From IMG/VR virus record IMGVR_UViG_3300034022_000425, positions 1-26,261 of that record: a stretch of DNA of 26,261 bases; one strand, written 5' to 3'. The stretch comes from a virus. The notes below the pieces were generated by a model that was not told where the DNA came from, ran no database searches, and saw nothing but the letters and a program-made list of their open reading frames with translations. Made by a program: the position numbers and the translations under genes. Below are positions 6,389 through 13,600 of this stretch, in pieces (the stretch's first letter is position 1; every line of letters starts with the position of its first letter).

Positions 6389-6817
6389 TTATCTTTTAAA
6401 TGCTTTCGCAATTAATAATATTCCTGCCAATCCACCTAATCCCGCATAAACGAATTTATGGTCTTGTAAGTGTTGTACAAATTTTTGTTTGTTAGATTCA
6501 ACTACATTAGGCGAAGTAGAAGTATTAGATGGTTTTGAACCTGCGGAAATTACAACTTCTTGCAATTCTTCCACATCGTCTTTTAATTTTACTTTTTTAC
6601 CTTGTAATTCATTTGCATTAAAAAATTGAGATACATAGCCGACATAAGAAACCTTAAATCGGGAATCGCTTTCAATATCAGGACTTTCTAAAACGAAATT
6701 ACCGTCCAAATCAGCATAAGTACCCATATTATTAGCGTTTACTCCTGTAACGATAGTAATATTTGCTGATGCCATTGGCTCATCATTTGTATCTAAAACT
6801 TGTCCGAATATTTTCAT
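6389..6817 (-). CDS. Carboxypeptidase-regulatory-like domain on a C-terminal membrane anchor
   Basis: Seen: 142 residues. Residues 1-90 follow the CarboxypepD_reg-like pattern closely: GQVLDTNDEPMASANITI, then GTYADLDGNFVL, then FKVSYVGYVSQ, then a run ending LQEVVISAG (85-93). In flavobacterial SusC/TonB-dependent receptors this domain is likewise followed by an 'L.EVVV.G' segment, the TonB-box region. After that come a Ser/Thr-rich linker (94-112) and a membrane span at about 122-138. No beta-barrel follows, so this is not a receptor. Inference: a surface-displayed Ig-like module taken from a Bacteroidota host and tethered to a membrane. It could serve in attachment or in contact with TonB. 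The gene's ATG overlaps the stop of the upstream gene by one base. Confidence 0.82.
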   Translation of the reverse strand: MKIFGQVLDTNDEPMASANITIVTGVNANNMGTYADLDGNFVLESPDIESDSRFKVSYVGYVSQFFNANELQGKKVKLKDDVEELQEVVISAGSKPSNTSTSPNVVESNKQKFVQHLQDHKFVYAGLGGLAGILLIAKAFKR

Positions 6818-7011
6818 TATATTTTTCCGCCTTTAATTCTTTGAATTGTGTACCAATTTACAATTGCACCTAATGTAAAAGATATGATACCTACTACAAC
6901 AAAAATTGTAGATAAATGCTGATGTATTTGAGCATTTACGTCTTTTTTTATCGTCTTATCCATTTCTTCATTTGGCGTTCCCGTCTGACTATTTCGCACT
7001 GCTTCTACCAT
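6817..7011 (-). CDS. Small single-span membrane protein overlapping the transglycosylase gene
   Basis: Seen: 64 residues from ATG at 7011, which lies inside the end of the transglycosylase gene (23-base overlap). A second ATG at 6963 would give 48 residues without overlap and keeps all the membrane part, so the true start is uncertain. The protein has a polar N-terminus, a span at about 34-52 (LSTIFVVVGIISFTLGAIV) and a basic tail (QRIKGGKI). Its stop overlaps the ATG of the next gene in TAATG, typical of coupled translation. No family recognised. Position next to a cell-wall enzyme could suggest a partner in lysis or entry. Confidence 0.7.
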   Translation of the reverse strand: MVEAVRNSQTGTPNEEMDKTIKKDVNAQIHQHLSTIFVVVGIISFTLGAIVNWYTIQRIKGGKI

Positions 7012-7630
7012 AATAATAATATAATGTTAATCCTGCTAATATTGATAATATACCAACTGCAATATAATTCTTGTATGATTTAACTACTAAACCAATATTT
7101 CCCTCGTAAAGCCACTCGCTCGGTAGTTTTTCTAATATTTTTTTCTTTACTTCCCAAACTCTAATTTTACCATCTTTTACTTGATGAAAAGCAGGATTTG
7201 AATTGTATATTTGACTTGCGGTAAAACCACCACCTTGAATAACCCAATCATCGGGCTTACCTATTGCCAAAGGAAAAAATGTTACAAAATAGGTATCTGT
7301 GTAACTTTTTAATTTACCTGTATATGCTTTGTAATACTCATAAACTAAATCTAATTGTTCAGAATAGTCCATTTTTTTAATATCAGACATAAGGTATTGT
7401 TTGCCATTAACTGTTTTATAATTTTTTCCTCTATCAGGACAAAATTGAATTAAACCATAACAACCAATATTATTACCTTTTGACGGGCTAAAACTACCCG
7501 CACTCTCAAAGTACATAATCGCCATTAACCAATTAGGGTTAATCCCTATTCTTGATGAAATTTCGCTTACCTTTTTAATAAAAGGTATTCTGTATGAAAC
7601 AGGAACTTTATTTTCGTATATTAAAGCCAT
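6989..7630 (-). CDS. Membrane-anchored lysozyme-like/lytic transglycosylase protein
   Basis: Seen: 213 residues. Residues 20-110 have the goose-lysozyme/transglycosylase layout: a helix with GINPNWLMAIMYFESAG, with Glu42 as the expected catalytic acid, then GCYGLIQFCP (57-66) matching the 'G..GL.Qf' turn, then a helix DLVYEYYKAY. A membrane span at about 189-207 (YIAVGILSILAGLTLYYYY) near the C-terminus anchors it. Family knowledge: such enzymes cut the glycan chains of peptidoglycan. Inference: with a virion membrane this would be an entry enzyme like PRD1 P7, rather than a soluble lysis enzyme. The start ATG directly abuts the stop of the upstream gene (TAAATG). Confidence 0.82.
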   Translation of the reverse strand: MALIYENKVPVSYRIPFIKKVSEISSRIGINPNWLMAIMYFESAGSFSPSKGNNIGCYGLIQFCPDRGKNYKTVNGKQYLMSDIKKMDYSEQLDLVYEYYKAYTGKLKSYTDTYFVTFFPLAIGKPDDWVIQGGGFTASQIYNSNPAFHQVKDGKIRVWEVKKKILEKLPSEWLYEGNIGLVVKSYKNYIAVGILSILAGLTLYYYYGRSSAK

Positions 7631-7924
7631 TTACCACAATATTTTATCCGCATACCAACCATTCGACCCTGTTTTATTACGGTCTTTTTCGTGTCGTTGC
7701 TTATACAACCTACGTCTTTCTTTAGCATACCCTTTCGGGAAATACCCTTTTTTTTCTTTTTCCAAATAGGTCGGATAATCATTCATACCCGAAGCCCCAA
7801 TCGTAGCAATCTTTTTACCATTTTTAAAAACATCAATTTTTTTAACGGAATTTGTTGAGGGTTTTATTTCAACCCCCAACTTATTCGCCTGTGCTTTTGA
7901 ATATGGTAAAATTTTATAAGCCAT
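7631..7924 (-). CDS. DUF5754-like small basic protein
   Basis: Seen: 97 residues from ATG at 7924. A longer frame exists only from a TTG that would overlap the end of the upstream gene, so I reject it. The first half has a beta hairpin (KIDVFKNGKKIATIGA), then MNDYPTYLE. The second half is very basic with ERRRLYKQRHEKDRN and ends NGWYADKILW. I recall the same ending (RR..Y..RH...., then a Gly/Tyr-containing turn and ILW) in short proteins of phages and large eukaryotic viruses grouped as DUF5754. The function is unknown to me. The conservation across viral types suggests a virus-specific role. No membrane span. Confidence 0.65.
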   Translation of the reverse strand: MAYKILPYSKAQANKLGVEIKPSTNSVKKIDVFKNGKKIATIGASGMNDYPTYLEKEKKGYFPKGYAKERRRLYKQRHEKDRNKTGSNGWYADKILW

Positions 7925-7926
7925 TA

Positions 7927-8058
7927 TTAAGCCCCACAACCACAACCGCCTGTTGCACTAAAGAAACCGTCTGAATTTTTCTTTGGTTTACTGTACCAAG
8001 CAAAAAGTGCAATAACTCCTACTAATGCTAACCCACCTATGATATATTCTTTTTTCAT
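7927..8058 (-). CDS. 43-residue membrane peptide with Cys-Gly tail (tandem paralogue of 8091-8339)
   Basis: Seen: ATG at 8058, TAA at 7927-7929, two bases before the next gene. The span is MKKEYIIGGLALVGVIALFA followed by WYSKPKKN, then SDGFFSATGG and a terminal CGCGA. The first 35 residues align with the gene just upstream (MKKGYLVGGLAIVGAIALFM, YLKPKNKANSEGFYGANG), so it arose by tandem duplication and has a shorter C-terminus. The two cysteines separated by one glycine at the very end could form a disulfide, bind metal or be modified. Function unknown. Confidence 0.72.
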   Translation of the reverse strand: MKKEYIIGGLALVGVIALFAWYSKPKKNSDGFFSATGGCGCGA

Positions 8059-8090
8059 TTTACTTATTTTTTAAAATTAATTACCTTAAA

Positions 8091-8339
8091 TTAAGACACT
8101 CTTACATCGCTACCATATACGCATTGAGTTGCCCCTGCTTGTTGACTGTAATAAGTACCGTCAGGTCTTCTACATCTAATTCCACCTGCGTTAGCTCTTG
8201 AAGCTATGTTTTTAGTGCTTAACTTACCATTTGCCCCGTAAAAACCCTCTGAATTTGCTTTGTTTTTTGGTTTTAAATACATAAATAATGCTATTGCACC
8301 TACAATCGCTAAACCACCTACTAAATAACCTTTTTTCAT
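8091..8339 (-). CDS. N-terminally anchored small protein with C-terminal Cys pair
   Basis: Seen: 82 residues. The membrane span is at about 5-22 (YLVGGLAIVGAIALFMYL), then KPKNKANSEGFYG shared with the 43-residue gene downstream. The C-terminal part carries C56 in GIRCRRPDGTYYSQ and C73 in ATQCVYGSD, 17 residues apart. This may be a small disulfide loop with a strand (DGTYYS). No known family. The 84-base gap upstream (8340-8423) is AT-rich; I see no gene, promoter consensus or convincing hairpin in it. Confidence 0.75.
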   Translation of the reverse strand: MKKGYLVGGLAIVGAIALFMYLKPKNKANSEGFYGANGKLSTKNIASRANAGGIRCRRPDGTYYSQQAGATQCVYGSDVRVS

Positions 8340-8423
8340 AATTTTAATATTTAATTGTTTATTTTTTTTAAATTTATCATTACTTAATTAGGTTGTTGTT
8401 TTGTTTCTTGTTTTTGTTTATAA

Positions 8424-9122
8424 TTACTTTTTAAACCATAGGTCTAAAAAACCGTTTACGCCTAACATTTTTAACAAATAACCTCTGCTTTCCAAAGGAA
8501 TAGATTTATTATTGATTAATTGTTGAGTTGTTAAAGCACCTTTTACCTTATTTCTCATAGCATAGTAACCCGCATTGTAGGAAACCATAACTTTATTCAT
8601 ACTCGCAACGTTGCCCTCTTTAAATGCTTCTAAAAGCCATCTTAAATTAGCAGTACCAATTGCTATATTGAATTCAGGATTATTTTGTAATGCTTTGCGT
8701 ATTTCGCTTTTTACTGCCGAACTCGGAAGTACATTAGCGTTGAAATTTTTACTTGACGGAATCGCTTTATTGAAAAAAGATTTTGCTTTAGTAGATAGCG
8801 GGGAATTTACCATAACTTGCCATTTTACCAAAATTTCCCAAACTGTGTTTGGGGTCATCTGCATAAGACCTGTCGCATCATATTTATTCGGAGGGGAATT
8901 AGTACCGCCACTTTCGGTAGCAATAAAACCTATAATTATTGAATCATCAATTTCAAATTCAATTCCCCAATTTGTAACATAGCTTCCAAATGACTTATTT
9001 ATTTCATCTATAAGTAAATTGTTACCTTTTATAACATCTGGGTTAGAGTATTTATAATTTGATTGTGCAAAACTTCTATTAATATCAGGCACTTTAATTG
9101 CAACTGTCGTGTACTTTCCCAT
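8424..9122 (-). CDS. Soluble lytic transglycosylase (SLT, family 1-like)
   Basis: Seen: 232 residues with the three classic SLT motifs in order. FIATESGG has Glu70 as catalytic acid, followed by ATGLMQMTPNT (83-93) and VMVSYNAGYYAMRN (178-191), matching 'ES.G', 'GLMQ..p.T' and 'aYNaG'. The N-terminal 55 residues have no recognised fold, and there is no membrane span, unlike the second cell-wall enzyme at 6989-7630. Family knowledge: cleaves N-acetylmuramic acid-N-acetylglucosamine bonds with formation of 1,6-anhydromuropeptides. Inference: either a virion entry enzyme or the lysis enzyme. The two may divide these tasks. It is two bases downstream of the stop of the 55-residue gene. Confidence 0.88.
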   Translation of the reverse strand: MGKYTTVAIKVPDINRSFAQSNYKYSNPDVIKGNNLLIDEINKSFGSYVTNWGIEFEIDDSIIIGFIATESGGTNSPPNKYDATGLMQMTPNTVWEILVKWQVMVNSPLSTKAKSFFNKAIPSSKNFNANVLPSSAVKSEIRKALQNNPEFNIAIGTANLRWLLEAFKEGNVASMNKVMVSYNAGYYAMRNKVKGALTTQQLINNKSIPLESRGYLLKMLGVNGFLDLWFKK

Positions 9123-9124
9123 AA

Positions 9125-9292
9125 TTATTCAGATAAAGGTTCTTCTATTGGAGGAGTTTCAAACTTTTGCAGAGTGACTGTTCCTCCTCTAATTTTTCTA
9201 ACATTGCGAGTAAGGTACTTTGCCAAGACAAAGCCCCCGAAAGCAACACCTAAAATGCCTACTACTAATAAAATTTTTTGCGCTTTGCTCAT
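9125..9292 (-). CDS. 55-residue single-span membrane protein
   Basis: Seen: ATG at 9292 sharing its A with the TAA of the upstream gene (TAATG), and TAA at 9125-9127. The product has a span at about 7-24 (ILLVVGILGVAFGGFVLA), a strongly basic flank (KYLTRNVRKIRGG) and a Pro/Glu tail. The overlap with the upstream stop and the two-base gap to the transglycosylase gene show that it is part of the operon. The basic flank after the span puts the C-terminus inside. Function unknown. A membrane peptide just before a transglycosylase could be a holin- or spanin-like partner, but there is no motif to show it. Confidence 0.72.
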   Translation of the reverse strand: MSKAQKILLVVGILGVAFGGFVLAKYLTRNVRKIRGGTVTLQKFETPPIEEPLSE

Positions 9293-9858
9293 TATTTTTT
9301 ATTTCCGAAATACTTTATTGCCCCACCTGTTGCTACAAGTAGAATACCGCCTAAAAGCAAACTTCCCCAACCAATTCCTGATTTTTTTTCAGTTTTAGTT
9401 TCGTCATCTGTTTTTAATTCTTGTTCTTCCGATTCTTTTTTCTCTAAATCTTCTTTTTCTCTCAATTCTTCAGCATCTTTTTGGGCTTTTTCACTTGCTC
9501 TTCTATTTGCTAATTCCTCTTGTTGTTTTCTTCTTTTGGCTAACGCCTCTTGTTCTCCTCTTTTCGCTAAAGCCTCTTGTTCTCTTCTTTTTTTCTCTTC
9601 TCCCTGTGCTTTTAAATTAGCACTTCTTTTTTGCTCTACAAGAGTTTCTAAATCTTCTTGAACATCCTCTTGGGTGTCTTTGATAAATTCTATAATCTCG
9701 TCTAACGCATCTTGAGAAGCCTCTGTCGGGTTAGCATCGTGTTCGCTTCTTGCGGTTTCTAATTTCACATTCAGTTTTTGCAAACCGTCTATTCTTTTAG
9801 CCATTGAAGCGGGTACTTTGTTATCCAACGCTCTTAATAATCCATTAATTGTTTCCAT
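9292..9858 (-). CDS. Coiled-coil protein with C-terminal membrane anchor
   Basis: Seen: 188 residues. The N-terminal 75 residues are helical. Residues about 76-150 are a highly charged Glu/Lys/Arg/Ala coiled coil containing a nine-residue tandem repeat, (R/G)EQEALAKR, with a third degenerate copy. A Glu/Asp/Lys linker follows, then a membrane span at about 162-180 (GWGSLLLGGILLVATGGAI) and a basic end. This makes a long rod hanging from a membrane. It is the first gene after the promoter at 9891-9918 and so opens the membrane-protein cassette. No family recognised. Low-complexity composition means database hits would be unreliable. A spacer, tube or spike-stalk role is conceivable. Confidence 0.8.
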   Translation of the reverse strand: METINGLLRALDNKVPASMAKRIDGLQKLNVKLETARSEHDANPTEASQDALDEIIEFIKDTQEDVQEDLETLVEQKRSANLKAQGEEKKRREQEALAKRGEQEALAKRRKQQEELANRRASEKAQKDAEELREKEDLEKKESEEQELKTDDETKTEKKSGIGWGSLLLGGILLVATGGAIKYFGNKK

Positions 9859-9890
9859 AGTATTGTACTTAATAAAGTTAATTTAATCTA

Positions 9891-9918
9891 CAAATATAAT
9901 AAAATTTTGATAAACAAG
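9891..9918 (-). promoter_or_regulatory. Bacteroidota-type promoter (TTG - 16 nt - TATATTTG)
   Basis: Read on the minus strand, TATATTTG (9898 down to 9891) is a full match to the TAnnTTTG -7 element of Bacteroidota. A TTG (-33 type element) lies 16 bases upstream at 9915-9917, close to the 17-23 base spacing described for Flavobacterium. Transcription would begin near 9884, some 25 bases before the start of the coiled-coil gene. It is the only full TAnnTTTG match that I found in an intergenic position. Confidence 0.6.
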
Positions 9919-9937
9919 TAATTAATGCCTTGTTTAT
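9910..9937 (-). repeat. Perfect 9-bp inverted repeat overlapping the promoter
   Basis: Arms ATAAACAAG and CTTGTTTAT (9929-9937 and 9910-9918) are perfectly complementary around a 10-base loop. The promoter-proximal arm contains the -33 TTG. It can be an operator bound by a dimeric regulator, or a weak terminator for the SGNH gene upstream, since an A/T-rich tract with TTTT follows. The position over the -33 element favours an operator, but the sequence alone cannot decide. Confidence 0.45.
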
Positions 9938-9954
9938 ATCGAATAGTTGCTTTT

Positions 9955-10614
9955 TTATCTTTCTAACAGGCTTTCTGCTATTATTTTTTGTCCGCTTGGT
10001 GTCGGATGTATTCCATCATTTGTCATACTACTTGGGATATTGAATTTTTTAACAATAGTTGCTCCTGTAATAGTAGTTGGTATTGAATTTTGATAATCAA
10101 CATACTTGTTTTTCATTTCAATAATACCTGCTTTTGTTGGTACGTCCTTTGTTGTTTTTAGTTTATCTTCGTCCATAAAACTTTTAGCATCATAACCAAT
10201 GATAACATAAGGGTCTGAACCATTCTTAATCGAAAGGTCAACCATTTTTTGAATATTTTGTAATGCTTTAGATTTAGATACTCCGCTAAACATATCATTA
10301 ATACCACCATAAATATATATTCTGTCGTACTTGTTAGTTTTTAACTTTTCCGTAAGATTAGCCAATAACCAATCAGTTCTTTTACCGCCCTCTGCTAAAA
10401 CGTCTATTTTTATTCCTTTTTTGCCTAAATCTTGCATAAGCAAATAAGGATAATTTGTTGTTACAGGTTTACCGTCATATTCAATAGCCGTTATAGAATC
10501 CCCGACAAAAAGCATACTTTTTGGTAACTTTTTGCCGAAGAATTTTTTTACAGTTAGATAAATTAAACCTAATGCAATTACAGTTGTTGAACCATAAAAT
10601 AGTTTCTTATTCAT
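9955..10614 (-). CDS. Membrane-anchored SGNH/GDSL hydrolase
   Basis: Seen: 219 residues. An N-terminal anchor at about 6-23 (FYGSTTVIALGLIYLTV) with basic flanks is followed by the SGNH blocks. MLFVGDSIT holds the nucleophile Ser40 (block I), AEGGKRT the block II glycine, GGIND has Asn106 (block III), and DGIHPTPSG has Asp200 and His203 (block V). The catalytic set is complete. Family knowledge: members are esterases, lipases or O-acetyl-hydrolases acting on lipids, sugars or peptidoglycan. Inference: the anchor places it on the same membrane as the small proteins, and the substrate may be host envelope lipid or an acetylated surface glycan. It starts one base after the stop of the 1164-residue gene and thus closes that unit. 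Confidence 0.87.
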   Translation of the reverse strand: MNKKLFYGSTTVIALGLIYLTVKKFFGKKLPKSMLFVGDSITAIEYDGKPVTTNYPYLLMQDLGKKGIKIDVLAEGGKRTDWLLANLTEKLKTNKYDRIYIYGGINDMFSGVSKSKALQNIQKMVDLSIKNGSDPYVIIGYDAKSFMDEDKLKTTKDVPTKAGIIEMKNKYVDYQNSIPTTITGATIVKKFNIPSSMTNDGIHPTPSGQKIIAESLLER

Positions 10615-10615
10615 A

Positions 10616-13600
10616 CTACTTTTTTAATTGTGCAAATGCTCTTTTTTTAGCATCATTCCAACTCTCTCCGTCCATACGGATTTTTTTAGCCAAATCATTT
10701 GCTTTTTTTAGAGTTTCTGCTCCGCTATTTGATTTTTTACCGTCTGTACTACCGCCTGACATCTTTTTAGCAGGTTGCATTGCTTTTACTTTTCCTGCAA
10801 CTTTATCGCCAACTTCCTGTGCTTCTTCTTTAGAATAGTATTTACCGTATTCCTCTTGATATTCGCTCTTAACAGGTTTTCCCTCGTATTCTTTTGCTAC
10901 TTTATCAGAAAGTTTGTCAAAGTTAGAGATTTTACCTCCACCTTTGAACATTCCTGTTTCCATAAACTTTTTGAACTTGGCTAAACCTTTAGCGTGTTGT
11001 TCTGCAACTACCTTTTCAGTCAAACGACTTGGTTTTGAAACTTCTAAAGTATGATTTGGGTCTTCGTAAGGAGCATATTTGAACATTACAATACCTTTAG
11101 TTCCTGTTGCTTCGGTTTTACCACCTTGAGCAGAAGAAACTAAATTACCTGTATAAGTTTTAACGGTAGATATTCTCCAATCATAACCGTTAAAATTATC
11201 TACTGTATTTTCTGCTCTCCAATTACCTCTTGCATCTTTTCTAATTTCAGTTGTACTAATTTTAGGTTCTGATTTCCCTGAAGTTGTAGGCGTTGGTTCT
11301 GCTCCAATTGGTTCAGCACCTTTCTTAACCCAATACCCATTTACAGGCTTAACAGTAGTTCCGTCTTTCAACTCAACAGAAACTACATCACGCTTTGGAA
11401 CATAATTTGCCTTTGAAGTCAAATCTCCGCCTTTCGCAAGTACGTTAGCACCATTTAGAACATCAGCACCACTGTAAGTAACTTCTTTGCCGTTACGTTT
11501 TAAAGTAACGGTTTTGATGTCTGCTTTAAGAATGTATTTAGGCTTTTTAGGCAATAAATCTTGTTTAGTTTGTTCAATTTCCTCTTCTACAACTTTAATT
11601 CTTTCTTTTAAGGAATCTTCTCTTGTAGTTGATAAATTTAATTTTGACTTTCTCATTCCTGAACCCCAACCCATATTGTTCCATTTTTCATTAGATATAA
11701 GTTTAGCATCGAATAATTTTGATTCCAAGTCAGATTTTTTGTTTTCAAGTTTAGTCAGTTTATCTTCTAAACTTCCGCCTTTGGCATAAGAATTTTTTAG
11801 ATTTTCTCTATGTTCTAAAATTGTATTTATTTCCCTTATTTCTTTGTCAATTCTGTATTTACCTAAATTAGTACGTTCATTATTCTTCATCATTTTTAAA
11901 TATTGAAGTCTTTTTTCGTAATCTTCATTACTAACTCTTCCACCGTCATCATAAACATTATTCATAAAGCCACCGTCAGCGTATTGCTTTTTCATTTTTT
12001 GTTCGTATTCTAAAATATCATCCATACTTAACCATTCAGGTTTTGCATTTTCAGGTAAGTTATTCCACAAACGCTTCATTTCTTTTATTTGAGCATCTAC
12101 ATTACCCGCCCACAAATGTTTTTCAGACCTGTTTCCATTACCTAAAAAATAATCGTTATCTGAACGTAATCTATCTAATAATCTATAATTATGTGTGTTA
12201 TCAACTTTACCGCCTTTAGCGTAAACACCCGAAGCCCCTGAATTATCAGATTTTATAATTGAATTTCCAATATTAGAACCCGCAGTTTTAAAAATGTACA
12301 TTTTCAATTCTTGCAAGTCGCTTTCGTTTATTGTGAAAGGAGTAAGTTTATCCATTTGGAAATGCACAAAATAAGCACCGTTAGAATGACTTTGGCTCAT
12401 TAACCCACGACCTGTTGACAAATCTATTTTACCTATTCTTGTTTCAGATTGAATTGTAATAATTTCTTTTGAATCATCTTTACCAATTGGATAAACACTA
12501 AAATCTTGAGATTTTCTCATTCCTGAAATTTTCATTTCAATTGAAGTAGTTCCCATTATGTTTTTACTTAAACCAAGAATTTCTGCTTTTGCAACTTCTC
12601 CGCCTTTAGCGTAGGTACTCATATAAGTAGAAACTTTTGGAATAGTTCCGTCAAAATATCCACCGTCAGCATATTGATTGTTTGAACTGCGTTGATTTCC
12701 TAAACTACTTTCAACTTCTTTTTCAGTTACATCTGCTTCAAAACCATAAAATCCTGTTCCGTTTTTAGAATGTTCATCTCTAAAAAATTCACGGTTTTTA
12801 TTCATATAAGTATTATAAGCCCGTAATGATTTAAAAGTTTTTAATTTTTCAGGTTTGTTATTTGGCTCTGCTTTCCAAAGACTTATTTCTCCCCCGTCAG
12901 CGTAAACATTATTCATAAACCCACCGTCTTCAAACTTTGCATTATTCCAACCGAAAAATTCCGAATTAGCAGTAAACTTTTGTTTTCCACCCTCACGGCT
13001 ATAAGTAACTTCCCCAACTTCTTCTCCGTCCCCGTCAAAAATGCTAAACACGGCATTTGAAACACCGTTTTCATCAGAGTTGACAATTGGCTCAACTTCG
13101 TATTGTTCGTCCTTGTAATCAAACGTATAGTCATCACGCAAGTCAACTCCCTCCATACCTTTTAAGAAACCTTTAAAATTACCCAAAGCATCGTCAGTAA
13201 ATTTTTTAGTCAATTCTGCTTTTGTACCCGCAGACACGTTTATTGGTTCGACAACATTTTGATTTTTAATATCGTCTTGGTCTTCGTCCTCTTCCTCGTC
13301 TTCGTCCTCTTCTTCGTTTTCTTCCTCCATTAACTCTTTTTTACCGTCAAGGTAATGAGTAATGTCGGAAAGGTTTTGCGTTGCAGTTTCCATTTTTGCA
13401 ACTACCCAAGCAGGAACAGGAACTTTATCTTCTAAAATATCTTCCAATTCCTCGTGATGATGTTCTACCTCAACGTTTTGATTCATAATCATACGTTGGT
13501 TGTCGCTGAAACTTTCAATGTCGCCACCGTCAGCAAAATTATTTTCCAACATCTCTTTTGCGAATTGTTTCAATTCTGAAATTTCTTTTTTTACCTCCGA

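Noticed and set aside
3113-6817. Reading the small anchored proteins as lipoproteins
   Set aside because: None has a cysteine at the end of the hydrophobic segment (no lipobox). The N-terminal spans are followed by lysines and polar linkers, so they are plain membrane anchors.
7925-7945. TTG start for the DUF5754-like gene
   Set aside because: It would read MWLWGLI over the end of the 43-residue gene. The ATG at 7924 follows that gene's stop directly and gives the expected N-terminus.
8611-9661. Plus-strand open frames of 110-127 residues (and many shorter ones across the window)
   Set aside because: They lie wholly inside well-supported minus-strand genes (the SLT transglycosylase and the coiled-coil protein), have low-complexity Ser/Phe/Cys-rich translations and lack suitable start contexts. 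They are antisense shadows.
12913-13146. 77-residue frame on the minus strand inside the 1164-residue gene
   Set aside because: It is an alternate frame of the coding sequence, with no supporting start context or recognisable product.
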